In this document: in pieces, positions 22,609-35,315 of the stretch
Numbering within the stretch: the first letter of the stretch is position 1
Layout of the letters: every line of letters starts with the position of its first letter
Assembly: GCA_026874595.1 (NCBI GenBank)
Contig: CM049313.1
Span: 14,817,508 to 14,881,507 of the forward strand
DNA from: Sipunculus nudus
Lineage: Eukaryota; Annelida; Sipuncula; Golfingiida; Sipunculidae
Length of the DNA stretch: 64,000 nt
Direction of reading: 5' to 3'
The notes under the pieces: model-generated
Seen by the model: only the letters and a program-made list of their open reading frames with translations
Told to the model about the DNA's origin: nothing
The model's database searches: none
Position numbers and translations under genes: made by a program

Positions 22609-23511
22609 CATATGATCAATAATACTACTCCCTCAATAAACATAAGGTGGTGCCTCCTTAAGAAAATGCAGGAGTGAAGAACTGTTGTTATCATGCTGAC
22701 AGAAAAAATAAGAGAGACCCTCCTCTGTCGCTGTATTCTGGTCAAGAAAAACATTAACAAAATGGGAAACAATCAGAAATAAAATTGTGAAAAAAGTATC
22801 CATGTGGCAGGTCGTTTGCCTCCGAGCAAAGCTTTGGTCAGCATGTTTTCTTAGGACTTTCATTACACTTTCCTGGCTCTCTCTGGCAGGGCCATCAAAA
22901 AAGGGGGACCCCCCCCCCCCAATGTCATCACCTCCTCCGCTTTTCAAAAATGGATATTATTAAGAGTATTATCAGATGGATTATAAATTATTTTAATGAC
23001 CCATATAAGCTCTATACCTCGAAAAAGGATATTTCATTATTGGTGGGTTAAGGCAAAATTTGCCCTAAACTACGCCCCTGAATCACCCCCACCAAGCCTT
23101 GAAGATAAAGTTATGGCACTGCTTTCTGTACTCTACATATCCAGTCATGCTAGAAATACAGGTACATTTATGGTACATTACATGTATTTTGTCTGTCAGC
23201 TAACTGACCGCAGTTAAATGCCTTCGCCAGGTATTATACTTAACCCTCGGGCTGTCTGTCAGCTAATCAAAGTTATGAACCGGTTTGTTATAATTTGTGG
23301 AAGGTCAGGAAAAAACTCAAAGAAGAATCCAATACAGTTTGGAGGAAATGTGGATCACCATACAATTTCTTAATTCAGTGGAGTCTGTCCGATTATCAAT
23401 GCATTTCTCATTATGATAGAGCTTTTGATCGGTATGAGCGGTTTGCATGTATATAATATATATATACAGACGCTGAAAATGTATATAAATATGAAAACAT
23501 CTATTTCTGTG
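22609..23511. other. block Z end, no gene seen
   Basis: Includes a poly-C run at 22909-22920 and sequence partly shared with 35030-35315. The second copy lacks about 600 bp corresponding to 22826-23432. No exon is supported. Confidence 0.45.
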
Positions 23512-24111
23512 TGTGTGTGTGTCACCCGCCCCCCCCCCCCCCCGAAAGAATATTGAAGCAATTGCCTACACAGCTGAGAGGAACATCCTCGGGGGGTTGG
23601 TGCATGTCTTCCCTCCTTGTTGCTGTGCAGTAATAGTAATTAAAATAAAAATAAGGAAAAAAAAGAATACATAGTATTCGTGTATTTCACTGCCATAAGG
23701 CACGCACGCACTCACACAAACTGGATACTATTTAACGGAAACCGACTCCCTTACCTCTCCCAATGTGCCACATTCTTTCTCACTTTCTCCCGTTGCATTT
23801 ATCCATTGCATATTTCTCATATACCACTGAGTCATATAGCAGATTTGCATATTTCCTGGGAAGGAGGTAGTATATCGGGCCTACATGAACATTTCTTACT
23901 CACAGTCTAAAGACAAGGTAACAGTTTTCACTTTTAGCTTTTAACAGAACATAATTTTTATTTTAACATTATTTTTGGGCACGTTTAGCAAATAAGTCTG
24001 ATCTTTGAGCAAATGAGAAAGTGTCGCAGTCTGCATTGTGGTACATGACCTTTTTGTGATGATGAGGTCTAGTTGTTGCCAGTGCTTGGACCTTTGATAC
24101 CTCCACGACAT

Positions 24112-24118
<7 letters not shown>
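23512..24118. other. unique spacer between the two Y-X-Z copies
   Basis: Starts with the end of a (GT)n run and a poly-C tract (23529-23543) and runs to the (TA)n at 24119. It has no match elsewhere in the window that I could see, and no gene. Confidence 0.55.

Positions 24119-24182
<64 letters not shown>
24119..24182. repeat. (TA)n microsatellite at the start of the second copy
   Basis: A pure TA run located exactly where similarity to copy 1 begins. Confidence 0.95.
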
Positions 24183-24184
<2 letters not shown>

Positions 24185-24202
24185 TTCATTCATTCAATAG
24201 AA

Positions 24203-25211
24203 GAACAAGAAGAAATATGTGATCACCCAGACCGGACTTGATATGAGGTTTGGCCCAGTAACCAGAAGCCTAGATTTGACTCTGCAGAGCCATGGGATAA
24301 AGGTACAAGCCTACCACAGTCACAGCTTTGTTGGCAACCACTGCAACAAATAACTGCAGGTATGCACATTAATACAGGGCACAATGGGGACAATCCGTAA
24401 AGTACTAAAAATTAATGTGTTTTGATTTAGTTGACTGATCATCTTTACCTGTTTGATATCTCATTATAAAGGGAACCGGCTTGATTATATACCGACTAAC
24501 ATTACACCTTTTATAATTTCAGGAAAAGGTCTATACTGACCTGTGTGACAGAATGGTGAAAAAGGTGCACACCTTCACTAACAACAGTTTAATAGTAAAC
24601 CAGGCTTGTAGCACTGCACAGACCTTCAAAACGCTGAATAAACGCTTTGCAGTAGTCCACCGTATGATATCAAGTGACCGTGCAGTTACTGACAAGGAAT
24701 GTGATCTCATAGGTGAGTTGAGCATTATCATGCAATGTTATTTCTGTAAATAAATTAATGGAGCAAATCTAAGTATAAATTATTATAATATTAATTCATT
24801 TCCAGAGGAAAATATTAATATTATATATTATATATATATATATATATACTATTAATATTATATATAAATTTGAATAATATTAATTTATTTCCAGAGAAAA
24901 AGATTGATGCCTACCTAGGTTACTACCGGCGGCACATGAATCAGGCTCTGCTTCCAAAACACCACATGTTGGAAGACCATGTAGTTCCATGGATTAGGAA
25001 ATGGGGTTATGGGATGGGGCTTCATGGAGAACAGGGTGGAGAGGGGATACATGCCGTTGTAAATAGGCTAAAACGTTCTTCTTGGGCAATGAGGAACCCT
25101 GTGTCTAGGTTGTTATCAACAATACAGGAACAACACACACAATGTTCACCTGACCTTCAAATCCATATTCCAGTCATCAAAAAGAGAAAATTACACAAGT
25201 CATCGGATTAA
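24203..25211 (+). pseudogene. unit Y2: 5'-truncated, frameshifted copy of unit Y
   Basis: Exon 1 is absent. The exon 2 counterpart (from about 24203) has a one-base deletion near 24262 that breaks the frame present in Y1. Exon 3 (24523-24712, 190 nt) and exon 4 (24895-25211, 317 nt) are intact, with the same splice boundaries as Y1. Exon 4 again carries HMLEDHVVPWIRKWGYGMGL and ends KLHKSSD. The few differences include a silent one (CCG/CCA proline) and F to L (DFQ to DLQ), so the duplication is recent. With its start lost, it is probably a pseudogene. Confidence 0.6.
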
Positions 25212-25294
25212 ACATTTCAGTGGAGCTATCTTTTAAGCTGTAATTATATTGACATATACATAGACATAAATACCTATAGAATATTATAACAACA

Positions 25295-25325
<31 letters not shown>

Positions 25326-26276
25326 GTTTATTCATTATTCTAACTTTGCATGTTTTTTTGCAGTTTATGTGAAATCCGAAATTTTAGCCATTACAAATTT
25401 AAAGCAAATGGTATCATATAGGATGTAAAATATTTTATAATCATATTTGTATGATTGTATCCACAGGTCATTAATTGTGTCAGCAGCCTATCATACTGAT
25501 GTGTAATGTGGTACATATAATACAGTTTCATAAGCAGGCTGAAGTTTTTAATTATATTCATTAAAGTTACAAAGTTAAGTGCAGTGACAACTGTTAATAA
25601 CTTGTCATTAATATTTTTAAATTGTAAAACAGGTTTGTATCACGTTCTGTATATAATATTTAATTGATATATAGAAAAGAAAGGCATTTATAACACAGTT
25701 TGGTTGTTCATAGTTTGAATAAACTCCAGTCCGAATTTAGTCTGGCCCCTTCATACTGTTAGTGTTGTGTAGTTCGGTGCTATATATTTATGAAACACAA
25801 ATTGACAATAACCTTCTGATCATACCCATAGTTTGCTCAGTATATTGAATTTATGTATTTAAAATTTCATCTGAATGAAAATGCATTTTATATTAAATTT
25901 TACCAGTTTTGTTTCACAAATCTCATCAAATGTTGACTTTTCAATGAACTTAGCTGATGCATACTACTACTTTGCTTGTTGCTCGACAATATCTCCTTTC
26001 TCTCTATGTCAAATTAAATATGGTATACATATTTAGATTCCTGAGAAAATTATCGTTCCACACATACATAACATGCGAGGTTTGTTGTTTTAGATGATCA
26101 GTTATTAAGGGGAAAATGCAAGAAACCCCCTAGTTGATATGCTGTAAACAGGCCCCATCTATCCACAAGTGTGTAACCCGACACCCATGCTGGTAGCTGT
26201 CTCTCGCTGACACTGAGTGTCTGGGGAGAACAGCCTGCCCAGCCCATTAAAGCTCCACCTGCCTAACTGCTGTGAG

Positions 26277-27276
26277 GCCAGGGACCTATATTCTCCTAGT
26301 TAAGTGAAAGAACATGATTTGAACACCCATATTTTCACAATTCGTCACTATTGGACCTTAACACTTGTAATTTGATAAAAATCTGGGGAGTTTCCGGTAA
26401 AACTTCCTTGAAAGACTGGAATAAAGTTATAATTGTAAATGTGACATATTCTGCAACCTCTGTGAAAAAAAATATGATTTTACTACCCTGTTACTCAGAC
26501 TGGCATACATTGTTGCAGTTACATATAGGAAATTCTAATTAAGCATCTAGGGAGTTCCTGGTAAAATCTTCTTCGAGAACAAGAGGTCACTCTCGAAGTC
26601 ATACATTCCTAACCAAGTAGTTTTTCCCCATAATATAACCAATGATTTATACATGCGTCAGCTGTATGTATATTTCTGCCAACCGTCATGGACCATTTGC
26701 CACATGTGTATGCAACTGCTTCCCTTTAAATGCATGTTTTATTTACGGAAGTTAGTATGTCAGATTTTACATTTTGAAAGTATCTGAGGTGTCACCCTGG
26801 GCCAGGCAACACTGAATTTAAACTATTGGCACGGTGTTATAGAGACCGGTCGTGTTGTTGAAAGGACTTGACACCTCCAACAGAGGCGAGGCGTCAACCC
26901 ATCGCTTCTCTAGGCCTTGGCAAAGCCGAAACAATAAAGCAAGGCTATCTGGTGATCTCCTCATTTACCGTTAGAACCGAGATGAAGTCTCGCCTGGACC
27001 GACCTTGCCTCTGTTAGGTTCTAAGCCCTACCTTTAAATGCACCGAATCAACATAATATATGGCAACCACCTCCCACTGGTACTGGTTAATAGTAGTCCT
27101 TAGAGCATGAGGATTGTGCTCAATAATCGTCTGCAGTGTTCGGGTCCATAGATCGAGTATTGTGGGCTTTGCCAGTTAAGTTAAATACAAGCTACTAAGC
27201 GTGAAAGAGCCCGTAGATTGATTGATGAAAATATAATACACAGAGTAACGTTACAAGGATTGTGTTGAAATGGCAG

Positions 27277-27327
<51 letters not shown>

Positions 27328-27333
27328 ATAAAA

Positions 27334-27393
<60 letters not shown>

Positions 27394-27575
27394 GCCAGAA
27401 ATAGAAACTTTGTTTCTAGAAAAGTGTTCTAGTAATGTTACTGGGGAGGGCGACAGAGAAATCTGATTGTGTTGTCATTCTAAACATGATAACATCCCTA
27501 GCTGTTCAGATTCTCGATTGACAAAAATACTGAAAGTTGTATAACATTTTATATCTAACGAATGTTGGAATTTAT
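26277..27575 (+). repeat. block X, copy 3
   Basis: Direct copy of blocks X1 and X2; like X1 it keeps the 'ccctagctgttcag' stretch lost from X2. It contains two long TA tracts (27279-27322, 27334-27390). Confidence 0.8.
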
Positions 27576-28369
27576 GGTTAAAACATTTAAAAAGCTCGTA
27601 CAAACTGCTAAATTAAACAGAAGTTTTTATTACATTAATTATTACATTTATATATTTATATATTTTTAAAACTCTAAAATAAAGCTTAGTTATTGTTTTT
27701 AATGATCGTTATATATTTTATTGTCCTTGGTCCAAAATGCTAACAATATCTGGGATCAAAATATGATCACTTATTTCTTTTATTGTTTTATGCTAAACTG
27801 CAAGTGGCAATAGAAAAATTGGGATTAACTATACCAAGAACAAATCTTTTTTTAAACAAAGACGCACTTCATGTGCTCAATGTATAAATATGCTATAATA
27901 TTACGAATTAATTTTTCTTATAACTGCTCTCAACATTCTTTGCAAGGGGTATTTAGGCGATTTATTTTATGTCATTCTGTAAATCGAGGATAAGAACTTG
28001 AGGTATATCAGGAGATTCCAATAATCAACATCCTTCTTGGTCTTTTGGGTTTCATAGCCTAGTGAAATGACGTGTGCAATGGTTTATTATTCTTACTTTG
28101 ATTGTTTAACATTTAGAACGCTTATGGACACGGCAACGCTTAATTTTAATCCTGACATAAATCTGCAAGAAAAGGCTGCTCCCTCATTTTGATATTATAA
28201 TGCATTTCAAATTGTTGACAAATTAGTTTTTTTTTTTTTACATTTAATAGCCCCATCTCATCACTATAGTTTTCATTTGGAATCTACTTATTTATATTAA
28301 TGTGACAGCATTTCAGATAATTATAATGATAAAGGTCATAAAGAGTTGACTTGGGGTCCAGTTTCTTAT

Positions 28370-28730
28370 AATGAATAAGTTAACAGTGAATTGACTCGGA
28401 TCCAGATGCTTACAATGAATGAAGCAGCGGGAAGTTGACTCTGATCCAGGTGTTTTCTAGGTATAAGCTGTTGTATCTTGGTCCGAATTTAGATACTAAC
28501 AAAGGATAACGTTATTGCCAAGGTTCCGGGTTTTCATTAAATACCAGGTTACATGCTACAAATATATGTTAGGAGTTGATCTGGAGCTGGAAGTGTATTC
28601 AGGATCGGATCATCGGATCCGAAAAGATATGTTTATAAAGGAAACCGATTATCTTGACATCGGTAGGGCGGTCTGTGAGATCTTCCTGATTGAAGATATG
28701 AGAACATGTTTTGAGGAGTTGTACCGGATC
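28370..28730 (+). repeat. 'gatc' repeats retained only in second copy
   Basis: Degenerate ~60-bp units ('gttgactcggatccagatgcttacaatgaatg') absent from the first copy, which jumps from 16430 straight into the composite repeat. The 72-aa open frame at 28515-28733 is made of these repeats and is not treated as a gene. Confidence 0.65.
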
Positions 28731-28839
28731 TAGACGTGCATCGTAAGGTCACGTGACACGGAATAATCGGGATTTAATTGTCTATAAAATATTTTATAAC
28801 ATGACAAGATGATAGTTACGGATCAAGATTTTAAGCTCA

Positions 28840-30445
28840 GATGTATTTAAGTCGTCTGAGCTTTAGCGTTCATCTTTGTTGTTTGTCCGGTCGTGCGGGC
28901 GTTCTAGTGTACGTTAACAGTGCACAAATCATAAACGTTGAATCTATATATTGCTTACTACTGCAAATCTTGTTCACCTGAAATTAAATCACGGCGACCC
29001 ATATTATGTGAGCTACGAGCTAAAGACATGGTTTTGAGCAGTCTAGAAATTAGACATTTAACAAATCATATCCAATGGATCTATAATTATTTAAAATTCA
29101 TTGAGATCACAGGACATTTTCCTTGGGACCATTAAACTAGGTCACTTCTACGGACCAAAGACAGGATTTTGAACAGCATCAAGCTGGTATAAATTGTAAC
29201 CATTGAACCTGAAATCCAGCAACCTAATTGCAAAGCAGGTCGTGGGCCTGTTTCCTTGGAAATCCGAAATAGAGCCACGTTGACCTATAATCTGTGAGCT
29301 ATCAATCAAACACGATTTTCAGCTGCTTGGAAGTCTGACGAGCACATATCATAATCATTCGATCTAGAAACTTCTACCTGAACATCCTGGAATGTATTTA
29401 TGTAGTCTCCATTGAAACCTGAAATTAGGACACTGTGCCCTATATTTTGTGAGCCATCGAAAACAAACATGATTTGAGCAGCCTGAAAATCTGACATAGC
29501 CCATTTGATTTCCTTTGAACCTAGAAACTTCCACGTAGGTCAAGGACGAGTTAAATTCGAAATCTAAAAGTAGATCAGAGAGACACATTAACTTAAGTAC
29601 AAACCAGAAAATGAGTTTCAAGGGCAAAAATTGTAACCGTTGAACATGAAAAATTATACCTTGAAATGCAGTGAGGTATCCTTTGAAACATAAGATTGGT
29701 CAATGAGACCTATATGCTGCAAGTTATGGGTAAAAAACATTATTTAAGCACATTGAGAATTAGAACGGCACAAATTGTAACAATTGCATATTTAACTCTC
29801 ATACCTAAAATCCAATAGGTTTCTGATAGAGTGCTCTTCGGTACCTGAAATAAGGTCACTGTGACCTATGTTCTGTGAGCTATTTGAGAAAACACTGTGA
29901 CCGTTAGATTGACACAAATCGTAAAAAGTTGGAAAAAAATTGTAATATGGTGCTCCAGCTTAAATATCAATGGAAATCAGAAACTAGGCCACTGTAACCT
30001 ATATTCTGCAAACTATATTAAATTATGAGCACTCTGTATAAGCACCAATCAAAACTATATAACTTCTTACTTAACATCCAATGCATTCCTGGTTAAAAAT
30101 TTTTGTAAACCAAAAATTAGGTCAGTGGGACCCATATCCTGCAAACTATTAATTTTTGAGCCCTCTACATTCTCAGTCCTTCACAGTGTTCAAGGCTGCT
30201 TTAGATACATTTTTATTACATCATAAAATTGAATTAAATCTGCCACACAATTTGATCTGTTTAAATGTAGAGTTTGCTTACAATAAGCCAACTATCTTTT
30301 ACAGAATGCCACATACATTTGTTAAATTCCACTACAATTATTCCAGTTTGAGGAAATTCAAACATAAACTAATACATAATACATAATGCATGAATTGTCT
30401 TTATGTCAAATTCATTTGAGCGTCATGGCCCATTGGCCACTAGTT
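28840..30445 (+). repeat. composite dispersed repeat element (~120-bp units), copy 3
   Basis: Direct counterpart of 16450-18088 with the same start ('taagctcagatgtatttaag') and the same end ('gagcgtcatggcccattggccactagtt'). Confidence 0.7.
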
Positions 30446-30716
30446 ATAAAAGCGTCATCTTTCGTAAGGTTAAACTAGATATAATATTGTATGAAGGATT
30501 AGGTTTCATGAGTTGGCCTTGATCTTTATAGAGGATTAGGATAGTAAAGTTTGATCAGGAAAATTTATCTGTATAGGGGTCAGGGTACTGGAAGTTGATC
30601 AGACAAATTTATCTTTATAAATGATCAGGGTACTGGAGAGTGATCTTGGTATACATATTTTAGAGGAGCAAGTAACCTGGATTTGGTCCGGGTCTTGATA
30701 TTCATAGAGGATAAGT

Positions 30717-32003
30717 GTAACACGGGGAAATAAACACCCATGTTTTTTTTTTTCATTTTGTCTGTTAATCCGGAGTGACACTCGAGTAAAGTCCCTCCTG
30801 GTCAAGGGTCATTAAACGGTTTCCCTTGCGTAGTATGGCCTGCATACGTGGCCGGCGAAAATCCTGGGAGAAAGAATACGATGTTTTGTCGGACCGGTTT
30901 TGGGGTGGTTTGGGCAATGAGGTGTGACAGCTCCGGAACGTCCACGAGGTCTCGGAACTGTCAGTCCAGCCTTGCTCCTCTTGTTGGCAACAAGCTGACC
31001 ACGGTCTTTCTTCTTCAGGTAGGAACCGTATATTATTGCCCCGATACCCTAAAGTGAAGGAATAATTATTATTAATGAATGTTTCAAGGCCTAAAATGTC
31101 GGTTTAATACCAATATATTGGTTTTGCATTTCTTGTATGGTTGAGAATACAGAGAATGTCAGTTTTTCCCAGGTGTATCCTATTTATTTTTTAAGAAATA
31201 GTACAGTCAGTTATCTTGTGCAGTCATCTCGTATATTGCGCCCATTTATATGTTGGGTTAACTGCAAGGGTTTAGTATAAATTTCCCAGTCTATTTTACT
31301 TAAAAATCGGCCACTTTAGTAGGCTGGTAAGCACGTGTCTCTCTTCCCCCCCCCCCCCCCCGGCTGCAGGAATGTCTTTAGCGTCCGTTTCGGTCGGTAT
31401 GCCGGCAACCGTTCACACCAGGGGTTATTCCAGCCACAACTAGTAACTAGTTGTACAGTGACAGAACCGCCTGTCACGTATTATTATAGATAATTATATA
31501 ATTATATTTTTTTTTTGGTCTCATAAATATATAAATAAGTTTAGTCCAAAGGCATCGATTAGGCCAGTAGTCAACAGTACCGCCATCTGGCAGTCAGGGT
31601 GAAACTAATGTACTAATCACTCTTTCATCCCCGCGTTTCACATACGGGATGTTTGTATTATTATTACGAAAGGTTTATGTAAATTCCTTCTATTGGAATT
31701 CCATCCAAACATACAATAACATTCTTATTATGTCTATTCTTTCCAAAAATAGTCCTCATTTTAAATGTAAATTTTAACACGAAAGGTGCAAACAAATTCG
31801 TTTATCATTAATAACGATTATTAATTACGATTCACGTGAATCCCTCAGTATAACATTTTACCAAACGAATGAGTCCAGCCTTGCTTCTCTTGTTGGCAAC
31901 AAGCTGACCACGGTCTTTCTTCTTCAGAATAAAGTTCATCCATCCACTTTGTCTTGGGTTCTTCCTGTGACATGGGGCGGACCTGCCTTAACCTCTGTCC
32001 GCG
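30717..32003. mobile_element. solo-LTR-like insertion, ~1.29 kb
   Basis: Alignment with the first copy (near 18350) shows a clean insertion: 'ggataag' is followed by TGTAACACGGGG, and the right end TCTGTCCGCGACA is followed by 'taaggtttcagg'. TG...CA ends with a duplicated TAAG (or a 5-bp ATAAG if the element ends one base earlier) fit an LTR retrotransposon that has lost its interior. A ~55-bp block ('gtccagccttgct', 'ttggcaacaagctgaccacg') occurs twice inside, at 30963-31018 and 31872-31927, the second followed at once by AATAAA. A poly-C tract lies at 31346-31360. No gag or pol frame is present. A non-LTR insertion with similar ends cannot be excluded. Confidence 0.6.
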
Positions 32004-35000
32004 ACATAAGGTTTCAGGAAATTAATCTAGATTTTGATATCTTAGAGGTTCAAGTAACTGGAAGTCGGTCCGGATCTTGATATTTATTGGGAATCAAGTT
32101 ATATGAAATTAATCAGGAAATTGATCAGGATATGAATATTTTTAGAGATTAAGGTTACCAACAGTTGATCTGGAAATTGATCAGGATATGAATATTTATA
32201 GAGATAAAGGTTACCGACAGTTCATCTAGGATCTTTATATTAAAAAGAGATTCAGGTTATGGGATATTGCTCCGGACCTTTATGTTTATGGAGGACTTGT
32301 CTGGTGGTAAATGTGGATCAAATGTGCAGACAGAATCACAGTTTATTTATAAATATAATACATCACACGGAGTTAATTCAAATCTACAAAGCAGCATTTG
32401 CGTTTATCTAGATGTAATTATTTATAATTTATGATAGAGATACATATGTATTTACAAAATCAGGTAATGTAGAAATGATCTGAATCAATTTCACGTAGAT
32501 GTATTTTGTATTTAACCATGACAGAATATAATGTTTACTATATTTGCACACAGGTCAATCAGATAATTTAATTCTGCGCACTTACATTGCTTGATTTAAA
32601 ACTTTTTGAAAAAAATAGTACGCAATAGTCAATATATTCAACAAATTTAGGAACGAAATGATGTATTCATTTTTTTTTCAATCTATGTGCATATAATGTC
32701 AACTTGTATTATCAATTGATAGTTACTGAATAAAGACATTAAGCTTAACGTCCTTGGTTATCTAATTTGCTTTTCATTCCAGTTTTACCATTATTTCAGT
32801 AAAACATATATAAAGGAGCTGGTATATTTTTAAAGCGAAACGTGTGATTGAAGGGTTTTGAGACCCTCATGTTATTTCATACGCATATATATGTAAATAA
32901 CGTACAAAACGTCTCAATTTTCAATATCTTACAGAATTGTTTTGCCAAGAAAACTTTACAAACCACCAAACCAATTTTAAATACAAGTATCATCCTATTG
33001 TTTTACTTCTTATTATCTGGGAAGACCATTCATTCTGTCACCCCACTGTGGCTAGATAAACTCTCTGAACACTTTTACAGACACGGAATTATCAAAGACT
33101 CCCATATAAATATTCGAAGCAGCACCTAAACTGGCCTCATAACATAATCATAAACAGAATATCATGAAATTTACATCGGGAATGGACAGATAAAGAATTT
33201 ATTATATTTAAGTGTGGATCTGGTACACTATCCGGTTTCAGACACGTCCTAGAGGATTATTCTAAAATGAACATTCACTTATGTACGAATGAACCTTGGA
33301 CTAGGAGCCGAGTATTCGCAAATAGGAACCCCCACACGTGCGGAGGTTTGCATTCATTAAATAATTTACCTCATTGAATTTCTATGTGCACTCTTGTGCT
33401 GATTTCAACTGTCCTCTGTATATACATAAACCCGACTGCTATGGAGTAAAAAGATGGTAGCTGACACACGTATTTGGTGTGAAAACATATACAGACTTAA
33501 TATTTTATAATTGCTGATGAAGTACAAAAAGCAGATCGATCGAACGGCACACAAGCCAGTTGACTCAGATCCCAAACTCACATGGAAATATATCATGAAA
33601 AAGTGTTGCCTATTCCTGAGTAATCCTTATATTTTTATTTAATCCAATGATAATTCCTGATTTAATAAGTCCGAAAATAAATAAAAATATAATTTACAGA
33701 AAGCACAGACTAACTAGTACCCAGGAGAGTACTACGTATTAGATAATCCGTCTAGTATGTTAACATCTGCCTAACGGATCCATTATCTTGAATTGTTAAT
33801 GATTTCACTTAAGGGTGACAGGTTCGTGTGGACGGGGCTTTTATATGTGACATAAACGTGTGATGTTTAGTTAACCTTTGGATAAAGAAAAGGTTAGTAG
33901 TTTTTGTATGGCATTTTGCCAGGGGCTGGCAGAAAAAAATGCTGACAGCGGGGAAGGGGTTGGTTTGCCCCATATTAGTATCACTTTTGAAAGAGGTTGA
34001 ATACAGTTAACAGAATATATAAAAGAACAAAGGCTATCAGTTAGAAACTTTTTTTACAAGACATGATTTGTGATCGGTACAATATTAAGATTCCATATGT
34101 TGTCCTATGACCAGTTATATTTATAATGAACAACCACATGAATAACATTGAATCACATCTGTTAATTGGGTTACTTCTGATGTTAAGCATGGCGTTTGTA
34201 ATAATCCATAAGTCAACGTGTAGTAAAGATACACTTTAAGTTTTCATTTAATCACCCTTTAAATTTTAACTGAATGTCCTAACCTTGTCTAAGACACAGT
34301 AGGAATAACCAAATATTTGCAGACGCAGAGACATTGGAAAGCGAATAGATGTTATTTCAATTACCATTTTAACAAACACTGCCTATAAACCCCGGGACAA
34401 TACCACGACGCCGCGCGCATTTAATCCAGTAACCAAATCAAAATGGCCACTAGATTATCATTGAAAACTGGTCAAAGACATGCTTGAATGCGATCAAAAT
34501 TTCGAGAACTAAACAAGAATATTTACAAGTATACTGAGTTTAACCGATTTTTGCCCAATTACTAACTTTCTAACAGCCGCCCGTGTTTGTACTTGATGCA
34601 GTGCCTATACAAATTTTTATGCTTATACACGCTGTCGGATATAAACTCATACAAGCTAAGTCAGGTACTTTTTGTAACACAATGTGCCATCATATACATG
34701 TAAAGAGAATGATCAAACCCTGACATGCAACAAACTTTTCTCACTTGCCTGGAAATATAAATAATAAATGCAAATTATCAGACTGGACAGCCTTCAAAAG
34801 TTGTCAAAGAGATGGTAATGTTGTTACCATAGGTTCAGAACAAATAAAATCAATCATGTATGTGCGAAATTTCTATGAGCAAACTGCTGACATATGCCCC
34901 GGAAGAAAGTATAAAGTAATGACAAGCTGTTCTGCTTTATGTCATCCTACTGATAAAATCGGAACCCACGTGAACACTTCAGTACGGTTGCAGCTGTCTA

Positions 35001-35315
35001 GACTGTTACACGTGACATATGATCAATAATACTACTCCCTCAATAAATATAAGGTGGTGCCTCCTTAAGAAAATGCAGGAGTGAAGAACTGTTGCTATCA
35101 TGCTGACAGAAAAAATAAGAGAGACCCTCCTCTGTCGCTGTATTCTGGTCAAGAAAAACATTAACAAAATGGGAAAAAATCAGAAATAAAAATGTGAAAA
35201 AAGTATCCATGTGGCAGGTCGTTTGCCTCCGAGCGGTATGAGCGGTTTGCATGTATATAATATATATACAGACGCTGAAAATGTATATAAATATGAAAAC
35301 ATCTATTTCTGTGTG

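Larger units (their letters stand above)
12080..23511 (+). repeat. segmental duplication Y-X-Z, first copy
   Basis: About 11.4 kb that recurs in the same orientation at 24119-35315. Landmarks match in order: unit Y exons, block X, the ~120-bp repeat element, the 'gatc' repeats, the 19189-19490 and 22306-22608 segments, and the end 'gaaaacatctatttctgtgtg'. Copy 1 has about 970 bp (20090-21060) and about 600 bp (22826-23432) that copy 2 lacks. Copy 2 has the LTR-like insertion and extra 'gatc' repeats. Confidence 0.85.
24119..35315 (+). repeat. segmental duplication Y-X-Z, second copy
   Basis: Direct repeat of 12256-23511. It begins at the (TA)n tract, so the first exon of unit Y is missing, and ends where copy 1 enters its (GT)n run. 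Divergence from copy 1 is low by eye; the last Y exon has only a handful of differences in 317 nt. Confidence 0.85.

Noticed and set aside
28515-28733. 72-codon open frame with acidic composition
   Set aside because: Made of the degenerate 'gatc' ~60-bp repeats and absent from the first direct copy.
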